64,000 nt of DNA from JBHYDC01 sp051861205. GTDB taxonomy: Bacteria; Pseudomonadota; Alphaproteobacteria; Rhizobiales; Pleomorphomonadaceae. The translations under genes and the position numbers were made by a program. Below the pieces are notes generated by a model. It was not told the DNA's origin. It searched no databases and saw only the letters and a program-made list of their open reading frames with translations. The DNA is taken from the NCBI GenBank assembly GCA_051861205.1, contig JBHYDC010000002.1, positions 225,405 through 289,404 on the forward strand. Direction: 5' to 3'. Positions 8,771 through 17,383 of this stretch are shown in pieces. Positions within the stretch are counted from its first letter, which is position 1. Each line of letters opens with the position of its first letter.

Positions 8771-10114
8771 CTAGGAGCCGAGCGGCTCCTGCCCCCGTTT
8801 GCGGGGGCCTGATGAACCGATAATGCGGCGTCCGAGACCGGGGCTCGCCACCGTGGCGGCCATGGCGGCGGCCAACAGGAAGAGAATGCCCTCGGCCGCG
8901 AACACGATCTGGTAGGCGGTGCCGGTCCATCCGGTGAGGAGGCGCACGCTGTCCACCGCCACGGTGCCGGCAAGGCCGCCGGACCCGAAGGCAACCGCTT
9001 GCGCCGCGCCCCAGACACCCATCCGCGTGCCCCGGCTGCCGATCGGGCCGGAGGCCGCAAGGCCCATCATCGCGCCGATCGCCGAGACCGCGAAAACGCC
9101 GTTGGAGAAGCCGAGACCGAAGACGAGTATATCGATCCGGCCGGCAAAGAGGGCGGACCCGGCGCCGGCGATCATGGAAAGCGCCAGCGCGGAGCCGAGG
9201 CAGCCCGTCACCATCCAGCCGCGCAAGACGGCCGTGTTCCCACCCTGGCGGTGACCGGCAAGGCCGACCAGCACCATGCCTATGAGAACCCCGCCGTTCT
9301 GAAGACCGCCGAGCTTGGTGGTCTCGCCCGGCGTCATGCCGAAGACGAGGCCGGCATAGGGCTCAAGGATCAGGTCCTGCGCGCTGTAGGCGAGCATGGA
9401 AACGAAGATGAAGATGGTGAAGCGGCGGGCATCGCGGTCGCCCCAGACCTCGGCGAGCGTGGCAGCGAAACTGCGGTGCGTGCGGGTGGGAGCGGCACCG
9501 GGTGCGCGCTGCGCCCGGCCTTCGAGCCCCCGGATCGCCGCCACGGATAGCGCGAATGCGAGCGCGCTGACGACGGCTGAAACGGCGATCAGGCGGGCTG
9601 GTGAATAGGGGTCGATCATGTGGCCGACGCCGCCCGCCGTGACGATGAAGCCGGCGATCATCATCACCCAGACGATGGTCGCGGCCGGCGCGCGGCGACG
9701 GTCGTCGACATTTTGAGCCAGCAAGACAAGAACCGAGGTTCCGGCAGCCCCGGTGCCGATGCCGATGAGGGCGAAGGCAAAGACCCCGAGCGCGAGGCCA
9801 AGCTGGAATTGCGTCGTCATCAGCGCGGTCGAGCAGGCCGCGAGCAGTCCACCGAGCGCGAGAATGGCCATGCCGCCGATGATCCAGGGTGTGCGGCGGC
9901 CGCCCCGGTCCGAGCCATAGCCCCAGCGCGGACGCAGAAGCTGCACCGCATGATGAAGCGCGACCAGGAGGCCGGGCACGATGGCCGGAAGCGCAAGCTC
10001 GACCACCATCACGCGGTTGAGCGTGGATGTGGTGAGCACGACGATCGCGCCGAGCGCCGTCTGCACAAGGCCGAGTCGGATGATCTGGAGCCAGCCGAAG
10101 GGGGCGGTGGTCAT
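8771..10114 (-). CDS. BCD-family MFS transporter (PucC/LhaA-type) between bchG and bchP
   Basis: A 447-residue twelve-helix membrane protein of the bacteriochlorophyll delivery (BCD) branch of the major facilitator superfamily, the protein called Bch2 or ORF428 in other clusters. Family landmarks are TSTLNRVMVVEL near the N terminus, LRPRWGYGSDRGGRRTPWI after helix 2 and AQDLILEPYAG in the middle. It probably helps hand pigment to light-harvesting proteins. The start lies 17 bases after the end of bchG. A second relative, lhaA, is present at 22680. Confidence 0.9.
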   Translation of the reverse strand: MTTAPFGWLQIIRLGLVQTALGAIVVLTTSTLNRVMVVELALPAIVPGLLVALHHAVQLLRPRWGYGSDRGGRRTPWIIGGMAILALGGLLAACSTALMTTQFQLGLALGVFAFALIGIGTGAAGTSVLVLLAQNVDDRRRAPAATIVWVMMIAGFIVTAGGVGHMIDPYSPARLIAVSAVVSALAFALSVAAIRGLEGRAQRAPGAAPTRTHRSFAATLAEVWGDRDARRFTIFIFVSMLAYSAQDLILEPYAGLVFGMTPGETTKLGGLQNGGVLIGMVLVGLAGHRQGGNTAVLRGWMVTGCLGSALALSMIAGAGSALFAGRIDILVFGLGFSNGVFAVSAIGAMMGLAASGPIGSRGTRMGVWGAAQAVAFGSGGLAGTVAVDSVRLLTGWTGTAYQIVFAAEGILFLLAAAMAATVASPGLGRRIIGSSGPRKRGQEPLGS

Positions 10115-10131
10115 GGCGGCCGGGGCTCCGA

Positions 10132-11016
10132 TCACATCGGGAGGGGGGTGATGCCGCGTACGGCGAAGGCCGCGGCGAGCATGCCGAAAACATAGAGCGT
10201 GGTGCCGGTGGCGTTGTACCAGGGCGCTCGCTCGCGGGGCTTTTCGAGAAGGCGCGCCATCAAGAAGAGCTGCGCCGCGATGAAGGCCGCGACGAGGGCG
10301 GCGTGGATCGGCCGGTCCCACAAGATCAAGAGCGCCACCACCGCCATCTGCGGGATCGCCATGACGGCGCAGGCGAGGCGCGCGGCGCGCGGAATGCCGA
10401 GCTGCACGGGAAGCGAGCGCACGCCCATCTTGATGTCGCCCTCCACCGACTTGAAGTCGTTGAGGGTCATGATGCCGTGGGCGCCGATGCTGTAGAGCAC
10501 GGCAAGCGTGATGATGCGCCAATCCGGCAGGACGGCGGAAAAGAGCGCCGCGCCGCAGAACCACGGCAGGCCCTCATAGGCAAAACCGACAGCCGCATTG
10601 CCCCACCAGCCGTTCAGCTTCAGCCGCAGCGGCGGCGCGCTGTAAGCCCAGGCGAGCGCAAGGCCGATGACGGTGGCGGCGAGCACGAAGCGGCCGAGCG
10701 TTGCCGACAAGAGCAGCGACAGGACGGTCCAGATCAGCGCGATGTAGAGCCCCCAGCGGCCGGGAATGCGGCCGGACGGGATCGGGCGGTTCGGCTCGTT
10801 GATGGCATCGACGTGCCGGTCGTACCAGTCATTCGCGGCTTGGCTTGTGGCGCAGACGAGCGGCCCCACCAGCACGATGCCGCCGATGATCGCCGGCCAA
10901 TCCGCCGTGATGGATCCGCTGGACGAAGCAACCCCGCAGCCGAAAGCCCACATGGGTGCGAACCAAGTGATGGGCTTGAGCAGTTCCAGCGTGGCGCGAG
11001 GCGAAGGCAGCGTCAT
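10132..11016 (-). CDS. bchG: Bacteriochlorophyll synthase (prenyltransferase)
   Basis: Attaches geranylgeranyl or phytyl to bacteriochlorophyllide in the membrane. The 294-residue protein is a UbiA-type prenyltransferase with the first Asp motif NDWYDRHVDAINEPNRPIP and the second near LNDFKSVEGD, and seven to nine hydrophobic helices. The start MTLPSPRATLELLKPITWFAPMW matches the usual N terminus of the family; a longer frame reads into a palindromic repeat. No Shine-Dalgarno sequence precedes this ATG, and promoter-like elements lie directly before it (see the regulatory entry). Confidence 0.95.
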   Translation of the reverse strand: MTLPSPRATLELLKPITWFAPMWAFGCGVASSSGSITADWPAIIGGIVLVGPLVCATSQAANDWYDRHVDAINEPNRPIPSGRIPGRWGLYIALIWTVLSLLLSATLGRFVLAATVIGLALAWAYSAPPLRLKLNGWWGNAAVGFAYEGLPWFCGAALFSAVLPDWRIITLAVLYSIGAHGIMTLNDFKSVEGDIKMGVRSLPVQLGIPRAARLACAVMAIPQMAVVALLILWDRPIHAALVAAFIAAQLFLMARLLEKPRERAPWYNATGTTLYVFGMLAAAFAVRGITPLPM

Positions 11017-11019
11017 AGG

Positions 11020-11063
11020 CGGACGATATGCTTGACAGAAATTGACGTCAAGCACGCCTGACA
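11020..11063 (-). promoter_or_regulatory. bchG promoter with two PpsR-type half-matching boxes
   Basis: On the minus strand TTGACG, a 17-base spacer and TATCGT form a sigma-70-like promoter ending about six bases before the bchG ATG. Two 18-bp windows, 11020-11037 (CGG-N12-ACA) and 11046-11063 (CGT-N12-ACA), match one half each of the PpsR/CrtJ box TGT-N12-ACA and are separated by exactly 8 bp, the spacing also found before bchC and crtE here. The match is imperfect; function is inferred from layout. Confidence 0.55.
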
Positions 11064-11115
11064 GTTTTGAGGGCGGGAGGAGTTGTTGGGGTGAGGAACG
11101 GCAGCGCTGGGGAGA

Positions 11116-11270
11116 CCCTTCTCCCCTTGGGAGAAGGTGCCGCGCGAGCGGCGGATGAGGGGTAATCTTGCTGATCCGTCTACGCGCAAAACGGTCGTCA
11201 GGGGCGGATAGGGGGTGCACGACCCCTCATCCGTCGCTGCCGCGACACCTTCTCCCACAAGGGGAGAAGG
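11116..11270. repeat. Inverted pair of rhizobial-type palindromic intergenic repeats
   Basis: The 345-base gap between bchG and ppsR has no gene. It holds two copies of a palindromic element, 11116-11163 and 11222-11270, in opposite orientation. Each carries the core CTTCTCCC...GGGAGAAGG and the arm CCCTCATCCG or its complement, a repeat type scattered between genes in many Rhizobiales. Together they could fold into one large structure. Confidence 0.75.
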
Positions 11271-11301
11271 AAAGGTTGACGTCGAGAGGAAGAGGACGCG
11301 C

Positions 11302-11319
11302 TGTCTTCCTTGGAAGACA
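11302..11319. promoter_or_regulatory. Perfect palindrome fitting the PpsR box, between ppsR and bchG
   Basis: TGTCTTCCTTGGAAGACA is an exact 18-bp palindrome and also an exact TGT-N12-ACA match. It lies 43 bases beyond the ppsR stop and about 290 bases before the bchG start. A second small hairpin (TTCCCC, TGA, GGGGAA) lies at 11342-11356. These could instead be the 3' hairpins of the ppsR transcript; no T run follows. Confidence 0.4.
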
Positions 11320-11361
11320 ACCCTTCCAGCCGCTTTGCACCTTCCCCTGAGGGGAACAATC

Positions 11362-12801
11362 TCAGCCCTCGTAAGGGCCGAGGTCGCCGATGCCGAAGCG
11401 GTGGAGTTTGGCGTAGAGGCTCTGGCGGCTGAGGCCGAGGATCTGGGCGGCGGATGCGCGGTTGTCGTCGGTGAGCTTCAGCGCGGCTTCGATGCACATC
11501 TGCTCGATCATGTCGGTCGTTTCGCGAACGAGATCCTTCAGCGGCATGGTGCCGACGAGCTGGGTCAGGTTCTCGACCGACGGCGACAGGCCGGCTTCGC
11601 GAGCAAAGGTCTGGCCGGAGCGGCGGCGCGCCATGCGTATGATCATGCCGATGCAGGGGCGGTCGGTGTCGGACACATAGACCGCCGTCACGTCGACGCT
11701 TTCGTTGGCGCCGAGTTCGCCCCGGGCGATCGTCGCGAAATCGCGAATCGCGCCATGCTCGCGAAGGTTTGAAACGAGAAGGTTCACGTCCACGCCCGGA
11801 CGGCCGATCCAACGCTCGACACTGGCGCCGCGCGCCTGATCGATGCTGGCAAGCTCGACCAGTTCGAGGAAGGAATGATTGGCTTCCAGGATGTGCCCGT
11901 CTGGATCGATCGCGACGAAGGCTTCGGGGAAGCGCTTCAAAAGTTCAACACTCTGGAGCGCGGACCGGACGACGCCGCTGCCGCCCTCATCGCCGTTGCG
12001 GGGCGACAGGCGCACGAGCAGATATTGCTGGTTGTCCTGGCGGAACAAGGTCGCGCCGGCGGCAAATTCCACCACGGCGCCCGGTAGCTTCAAAACGCCC
12101 TCGTCTGCCCGGCCGATGGCCCTGGCGGAAAGGATCAGCGATTCCAGATCGCCCTTGGATGAGGGATCAAACAGATCGCGGAAGGCGCGGTCCACCATGC
12201 GTGAAACGTCGAGACCCATGAGTCGCCCAGCGGCCGGGTTCGCCTCGACGATCTTTCCGGTGCCGATGTCGACAATCACGACGGCCTCGGAGGCCATCTG
12301 GAACAAGAGCCGGTAGCGGGTTTCCGCGTTGCGCAGCCGCGCGTAATCGCGCTCCATGGACCGCTGGATATCGACGACGCGCTGCTGAAGGCGGGAGACG
12401 ATCGTCAAATCGCGGCCGAACACGACCACATCGCCAGCCGGACCGAGCCGAACGGCGGTGCAGCTTACCGGAACGCTGGAGCCGTCGGCGGTGAGATAAT
12501 TCACCTCGCGCCAACGGGTCTTGTCGTGCTCGGTCGCCTCGTCGAGAAGCGACTTGGTCTTTTGGCGGCTATCGCCGGCGACCAGATCGATCCACTGTTT
12601 GCCGATCCATTCGTCGAAATTGAGAGCTGCGACTTCGTCGCTGCCGAGCGCGACGTCGACAACAGCACCCAGCGGATCGATCACCAGCGTTATGTCCGCC
12701 GATGCTTCGAGGAGAACCGCAGCGACCTTGACGCCGACTTCCGGAAACCAGTTTTCAGGTTTTCGGAATCGGCGCGCCGCTTTAGGAGATACGACGTCCA
12801 T
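11362..12801 (-). CDS. ppsR: Transcriptional repressor PpsR/CrtJ
   Basis: Aerobic repressor of bch, crt and puc genes that binds TGT-N12-ACA. The 479-residue protein has an N-terminal PAS-like region, a Q-linker helix (around 130-155, LQQRVVDIQRSMERDYARLR), two PAS domains (about 160-270 and 290-395) and a C-terminal Fis-type HTH (about 447-472, AAQILGLSRQSLYAKLHRFG). Cysteines are at 114, 383 and 436; Cys436, next to the HTH, corresponds to the redox Cys424 of the Rhodobacter protein, but nothing matches its Cys251 partner. It is followed on the minus strand by the repeat-rich gap and bchG; aerR lies just upstream. Confidence 0.95.
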   Translation of the reverse strand: MDVVSPKAARRFRKPENWFPEVGVKVAAVLLEASADITLVIDPLGAVVDVALGSDEVAALNFDEWIGKQWIDLVAGDSRQKTKSLLDEATEHDKTRWREVNYLTADGSSVPVSCTAVRLGPAGDVVVFGRDLTIVSRLQQRVVDIQRSMERDYARLRNAETRYRLLFQMASEAVVIVDIGTGKIVEANPAAGRLMGLDVSRMVDRAFRDLFDPSSKGDLESLILSARAIGRADEGVLKLPGAVVEFAAGATLFRQDNQQYLLVRLSPRNGDEGGSGVVRSALQSVELLKRFPEAFVAIDPDGHILEANHSFLELVELASIDQARGASVERWIGRPGVDVNLLVSNLREHGAIRDFATIARGELGANESVDVTAVYVSDTDRPCIGMIIRMARRRSGQTFAREAGLSPSVENLTQLVGTMPLKDLVRETTDMIEQMCIEAALKLTDDNRASAAQILGLSRQSLYAKLHRFGIGDLGPYEG

Positions 12802-12830
12802 AGTGGCGCTACGCCTTTGTGTGACCGCGC

Positions 12831-13742
12831 TCAGCCTTGATTTGCGGCGGCCTTGATCATGGTCTGTATTTGGCTGATCGCCTCGCGTCCGTCAACCGCA
12901 GTACCGTCTGCACCCACTTCGTGCACCCGGTCAGGGTTATCAAGGATGCAACGCCCTCCAACAAGAACGAACATATTCTTGTTTCGCGAAGACTTGCGCG
13001 TTTCCCGAATCAGGTTGGAAAGCGGAGCAAGTCGTTCTTGAACGCTGATGGAAAAGCCGACGGCTGTGAACCAGTTCGTCTTGGAAATCTGGATGATTTC
13101 CGAAGGGTTGCCTTCCGTGAGGCACGTCACATCCCAGTTGGCGCGCCGGAAGAATTCTTCCAGCATCAAAACGCCGAAGGAATGCTGCTCGCCCGGACAG
13201 TTGGCAAGCAGGATGCGCCCGACCGGCTCCTGCTGGCGCGACGGCTCGTCCTCGAAGGCGCGTCCATAGTGGCGCAGCACCTGTTGGAGGCCGCCAAGCC
13301 CGAGCGTGACGGAGGCAAAGCTGCACTCGTCCGACATCCACATATCGCCAAGGCGGCGGGCGGCGGGAGCGAGGAGATCGAGATAAATCGTTTCAAGCGA
13401 GTGTTGTCCGGCACGCAGCGCGTCGACCTCGGCAAGCGCTTCCGAGACGTCGCCGGACATGACCATACGAACGAGCCGCTCGACGGAACCGGCATCCAGG
13501 GTCGCGGTGCGCGCGGTTGCGCGCAGATCGATCCGGTGCGCCAAGAGAAGGCGAGGTATGATGTCCGCTTCGATCGTTTGGGCAAGCCGAGAAGCGATGT
13601 CTTGCGGTACGGGAAGCGAGCCGCAGTCATCAGTTGAATCAGCGCTCGATTGGTCGTGGAGATGAGCCAGTCCGCCGGCCCCTCGAACGGTGGTGTCGGT
13701 GAAACAATCCCGGTTTCCGGAGACCTGTTCCAGCCCAGCCAT
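12831..13742 (-). CDS. ppaA: AerR/PpaA, B12-binding antirepressor
   Basis: Photosynthesis regulator that modulates PpsR/CrtJ and in known cases binds cobalamin as a light sensor. The 303-residue protein has an N-terminal variable region, a helical segment around 85-160 (SLETIYLDLLAPAARRLGDMW) and a B12-binding-like Rossmann domain from about 175, with GEQHSFGVLML at 184-194 as the likely cobalamin contact region. A purine-rich ribosome site (GGGGGGAGA) lies five bases before the ATG. It is probably cotranscribed with ppsR (29-base gap), and diverges from bchF. Confidence 0.9.
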   Translation of the reverse strand: MAGLEQVSGNRDCFTDTTVRGAGGLAHLHDQSSADSTDDCGSLPVPQDIASRLAQTIEADIIPRLLLAHRIDLRATARTATLDAGSVERLVRMVMSGDVSEALAEVDALRAGQHSLETIYLDLLAPAARRLGDMWMSDECSFASVTLGLGGLQQVLRHYGRAFEDEPSRQQEPVGRILLANCPGEQHSFGVLMLEEFFRRANWDVTCLTEGNPSEIIQISKTNWFTAVGFSISVQERLAPLSNLIRETRKSSRNKNMFVLVGGRCILDNPDRVHEVGADGTAVDGREAISQIQTMIKAAANQG

Positions 13743-13782
13743 GGGACTCTCCCCCCATTTACCCGCCTGTTCCGACGGCTTC

Positions 13783-13968
13783 TGTTAAGGCACACCGTAC
13801 GGCTGAATATGTCAAGGCGCTTATACGCAGATATACCTGACACGCGCCTGCCCACTTTCGTTCAAGGCGAAAAACTGTAGATATTGCTTAGGGTTACGAT
13901 ATCTGTAGAAATGTAAAAATATATAGACGTCAAGCGGAATTGACAGTTTTGGTGGTCCGCCTTAGCTT
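13783..13968. promoter_or_regulatory. Divergent aerR/bchF promoter region with PpsR-type boxes
   Basis: The 262-base AT-richer gap separates aerR from the bchF superoperon. On the plus strand TTGACA (13940-13945), a 17-base spacer and TAGCTT (13963-13968) make a good sigma-70 promoter for bchF. A box CGT-N12-ACA (13928-13945) overlaps that -35. A second, TGT-N12-ACG, lies at 13810-13827, near aerR, and a weaker TGT-N13-ACG (13783-13801) sits 8 bp before it. Confidence 0.6.
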
Positions 13969-14004
13969 GGTAAGCAATGGACACCAGCATGCAGGACCCA
14001 TCCG

Positions 14005-14502
14005 ATGCGAAAGCATCCCTCGCCAGGCACACCCAGCAAAAGCCTCTACACGAAAGAGGAACGGATCCGACGTGACCGGTCTCGCTGGACCCTGGTTCAG
14101 GGAATTCTGGCGCCGCTGCAATTCTTCGTATTCCTGGTGAGCTTGACCCTAGTTCTGCGCTATCTCGTGACAGGTAACGGCTTTGAAATCGCGGCCATCT
14201 CCGTTGTGATCAAAACGCTGGTTCTCTATACGATCATGGTTACGGGATCGCTGTGGGAACACGACGTCTACGGCAAATACTTGTTCGCTCCGGCCTTCTT
14301 TTGGGAAGACGCGGTGAGCATGGTGGTGATTGCGCTCCACACGCTCTATCTCGCCGGGCTCTATCTCGATCTCTTCGCGCCCGCCGTTTTGATGGGTATC
14401 GCGCTCGCCGCTTACGTTACCTACGTCGTCAACGCCGGCCAGTTCCTTTTGAAGCTCAGATCCGCACGGCGGGACGTGGCGATGATCGGAGGCGCGGCAT
14501 GA
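14005..14502 (+). CDS. bchF: 2-vinyl bacteriochlorophyllide hydratase
   Basis: Hydrates the C3 vinyl group of chlorophyllide or bacteriochlorophyllide to hydroxyethyl, preparing the C3 acetyl of bacteriochlorophyll. The 165-residue membrane protein carries the family stretch SLYTKEERIRRDRSRWTLVQ and GSLWEHDVYGKYLFAPAFFWED, with about four hydrophobic helices. It is first in the plus-strand superoperon and its stop overlaps the bchN start (ATGA). Confidence 0.95.
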   Translation: MRKHPSPGTPSKSLYTKEERIRRDRSRWTLVQGILAPLQFFVFLVSLTLVLRYLVTGNGFEIAAISVVIKTLVLYTIMVTGSLWEHDVYGKYLFAPAFFWEDAVSMVVIALHTLYLAGLYLDLFAPAVLMGIALAAYVTYVVNAGQFLLKLRSARRDVAMIGGAA

Positions 14503-15806
14503 GCGCCCTCAGCCAGCCACCCAGTCAGCCTGCGAGCGAGCTTAAAACCGGCTGCGATGCACCGGTTCTGCACGAGCGGGGCCAGCGCGAGGTTTTCTGC
14601 GGGCTGACGGGCATCGTTTGGCTGCACCGCAAGATCAAGGATGCGTTTTTCCTGGTGGTGGGCTCGCGGACTTGTGCGCATCTGATCCAGTCCGCCGCCG
14701 GCGTGATGATCTTCGCCGAGCCGCGCTTTGCGACCGCCATCATCGACGAGCGGGATCTTGCCGGGCTGGCCGATATTCATGAGGAACTCGACCGCGAAGT
14801 CGGTCGGCTCATCGCGCGGCGGCCGGATATCAAGCTGCTGTTCCTCGTCGGATCCTGCCCGAGCGAGGTGATCAAGATCGATCTGTCGCGCGCGGCGTCG
14901 CGGCTTTCGAGCAAATTCGGCGCGAATGGCCCGCGCGTTCTGAACTATTCGGGCAGCGGTATCGAGACGACGTTCACGCAAGGCGAGGATGCATGTCTGG
15001 CGGCGCTGGTTGACGATCTCAAGGCCGAGCCGGCTGGCGCTGCGCCCTCGCTGATGGTGGTCGGCGCCCTCGCGGATGTGGTCGAAGATCAGTTCCGGCG
15101 GCTGTTCGAAGAGCTTGGTATCGGGCCGGTGTCGTTCCTGCCGGCGCGCACGGCGGGTAGCATGCCGGCGGTCGGGCCGAATACGCGGTTCCTTTTGGCG
15201 CAGCCTTTCCTTGGGGAAACCGCTCGGCGGCTGGAAGAGCGCGGCGCCAAGCATTTGCCGGCACCTTTCCCGCTCGGCGCCGAAGGCACGACGGCTTGGC
15301 TGCGGGCTGCGGCCGACGCATTCGGCGTGACGGAGGCGCAGTTCAAGCTGGCGACCGGCGCACGGGCGGCCCGGGCCACGCAGGCGATCGCCAAATACAA
15401 GGCGGAGCTTCAGGGCAAGCGGGTGTTCTTCTTCCCCGACAGCCAGCTTGAAGTGCCGTTGGCGCGCTTTTTGGCTCGGGAAGCGGGCATGGAGCTGACG
15501 GAGGTCGGCACGCCCTACCTGCATCGCGGGCATCTGGCGGCCGACTTGAAGCTGTTGCCGGCCGATATTCTTCTCAGCGAAGGCCAGAATGTCGATCGCC
15601 AGCTCGATCGGTGCCGGGCGGAAAAGCCGGATCTGGTCGTCTGCGGGCTCGGGCTTGCCAATCCGCTGGAGGCGGAGGGGTTCGCGACGAAATGGTCGAT
15701 CGAAACCGTGTTTACGCCGATCCAGGGCTATGAGCAGGCTGGCGATCTCGCCGAGCTGTTCCACCGGCCGCTGCATCGCCGCGCCGTACTTCGGGGGCTC
15801 GCATGA
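14499..15806 (+). CDS. bchN: Dark-operative protochlorophyllide reductase subunit N
   Basis: NifD-like subunit of the light-independent enzyme that reduces ring D of protochlorophyllide, working with BchB and the ATP-driven BchL. The 435-residue protein shows the iron-sulfur and substrate-region motifs REVFCGLTGIVWLHRK, GSRTCAHLIQSAAG and FLVGSCPSEVIKIDL. The ATG overlapping the bchF stop gives the expected N terminus. It is followed by bchB with another 4-base overlap. Confidence 0.95.
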   Translation: MSALSQPPSQPASELKTGCDAPVLHERGQREVFCGLTGIVWLHRKIKDAFFLVVGSRTCAHLIQSAAGVMIFAEPRFATAIIDERDLAGLADIHEELDREVGRLIARRPDIKLLFLVGSCPSEVIKIDLSRAASRLSSKFGANGPRVLNYSGSGIETTFTQGEDACLAALVDDLKAEPAGAAPSLMVVGALADVVEDQFRRLFEELGIGPVSFLPARTAGSMPAVGPNTRFLLAQPFLGETARRLEERGAKHLPAPFPLGAEGTTAWLRAAADAFGVTEAQFKLATGARAARATQAIAKYKAELQGKRVFFFPDSQLEVPLARFLAREAGMELTEVGTPYLHRGHLAADLKLLPADILLSEGQNVDRQLDRCRAEKPDLVVCGLGLANPLEAEGFATKWSIETVFTPIQGYEQAGDLAELFHRPLHRRAVLRGLA

Positions 15807-17383
15807 AGCTCACGGTTTGGACATACGAGGGGCCTCCCCATGTCGGCGCGATGCGCGTCGCGACGGGGATGACCGACGTGCATTACGTGCTGCACGCGCC
15901 GCAGGGCGATACCTATGCCGATCTCCTGTTCACGATGATCGAGCGCCGCTCGGCCCGCCCGCCTGTGACCTACACGACGTTTCAGGCGCGCGATCTTGGC
16001 GGAGACACGGCGGAAATCTTCAAGACGGCGGCGCGCGAGGCCTATGAGCGGTTCCAGCCGGCGGCGATGTTGGTGGGCTCGTCCTGCACCGCCGAATTGA
16101 TCCAGGATGATCCGGCGGGCCTCGCCAAAGCTCTGGCGCTGCCGATCCCGGTGGTGCCGCTGGAATTGCCGTCCTATCAGCGCAAGGAAAACTGGGGCGC
16201 GTCGGAAACATTCTACCAGATCGTGCGGGCGCTCGCCGGCCCGCGCGCCCCGGCGCCGGGCACCGACCGGGCACCGCGCGAGGCGGGACGGCGGCCGACG
16301 TGCAATCTGCTCGGGCCGACGGCGCTGGGCTTCCGGCACCGGGACGATGTGACCGAGATTACCCGGCTTCTCGCTCGGATCGGCGTCGATGTGGCCGTGG
16401 TTGCGCCGATGGGCGCGTCGGCGGCGGATATCGCGCGGCTTGGCGACGCCGATTTCAACGTGGTGCTCTACCCGGAAATCGGGATGCAGGCGGCGCGCTG
16501 GCTGACGCGGACCTTCGGGCAGCCGTCGGTCGATACAGTGCCGATCGGGATCGGGGCGACGCGGGCGTTCATCGCCGAGGTGGGAGCGGTCGCCGGTATC
16601 GACGTGACTGCGCTTCTCGCCGAGGAAAGCTCGCGGTTGCCGTGGTACTCGCGGTCCGTCGACAGCACCTATCTCACGGGCAAGCGGGTGTTCGTGTTCG
16701 GCGACGCCAGCCACGCGGTGGCGGCGGCGCGTGTGGCGCGCGACGAGCTTGGGTTCAAGGTGGTCGGCATCGGCACCTACTCCCGCGAATTCGCCCGCGA
16801 GGTTCGCGCGGCGGCGGCCGAGCATGGCGTCGAGGCGCTGATTTCAGACGATTATCTCGACGTGGAAGATTGCATCACCGCGTTGCAGCCCGAACTGGTG
16901 CTCGGCACCCAGATGGAGCGGCATATCGCCAAGCGTCTCGGCGTGCCCTGCGCGGTGATTTCCGCGCCCGTGCATGTGCAGGATTTCCCCGCCCGCTACT
17001 CGCCCCAGATGGGGTTCGAGGGCGCGAACGTGCTGTTCGACACCTGGGTCCATCCGCTGATGATGGGCCTTGAGGAGCATCTCCTCGGCATGTTCCGGGG
17101 CGATGACGAATTCGCCGACGGGGCTGCGCCGTCGCATCTCGGGCCGGCTGCCGCCTTGCCGGCGGCGGCGATGGCCGCGCCGCAAACTACAAACCCGATC
17201 GTCGTGACCGAGGCGGTCCATGCGCCGGCTTGGACCATGGAAGCTGAACTCGAACTGAAGAAGATCCCGTTTTTCGTGCGCGGCAAAGCGCGGCGGAACA
17301 CGGAAGCCTTTGCCCTGACCTCAGGCGTCACCGCAATCACGGTGGAGACCTTGTATGATGCAAAAGCGCATTTCGGCCGCTGA
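15803..17383 (+). CDS. bchB: Dark-operative protochlorophyllide reductase subunit B
   Basis: NifK-like catalytic partner of BchN. The 526-residue protein starts MKLTVWTYEGPPHVGAMRVA, the family's typical N terminus, contains the cluster motif VGSSCTAELIQDDP and ends with the conserved small C-terminal domain (AELELKKIPFFVRGKARRN, then T..AHFG). There is an Ala/Pro-rich linker around residues 430-460. Its 3' end overlaps bchH by 29 bases. Confidence 0.95.
   Translation: MKLTVWTYEGPPHVGAMRVATGMTDVHYVLHAPQGDTYADLLFTMIERRSARPPVTYTTFQARDLGGDTAEIFKTAAREAYERFQPAAMLVGSSCTAELIQDDPAGLAKALALPIPVVPLELPSYQRKENWGASETFYQIVRALAGPRAPAPGTDRAPREAGRRPTCNLLGPTALGFRHRDDVTEITRLLARIGVDVAVVAPMGASAADIARLGDADFNVVLYPEIGMQAARWLTRTFGQPSVDTVPIGIGATRAFIAEVGAVAGIDVTALLAEESSRLPWYSRSVDSTYLTGKRVFVFGDASHAVAAARVARDELGFKVVGIGTYSREFAREVRAAAAEHGVEALISDDYLDVEDCITALQPELVLGTQMERHIAKRLGVPCAVISAPVHVQDFPARYSPQMGFEGANVLFDTWVHPLMMGLEEHLLGMFRGDDEFADGAAPSHLGPAAALPAAAMAAPQTTNPIVVTEAVHAPAWTMEAELELKKIPFFVRGKARRNTEAFALTSGVTAITVETLYDAKAHFGR

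Noticed and set aside
7573..8823. 416-codon plus-strand frame opposite bchP
   Set aside because: Antisense of bchP; no domain resemblance.
12837..13637. 266-codon plus-strand frame inside aerR/ppaA
   Set aside because: Antisense shadow of the regulator gene.
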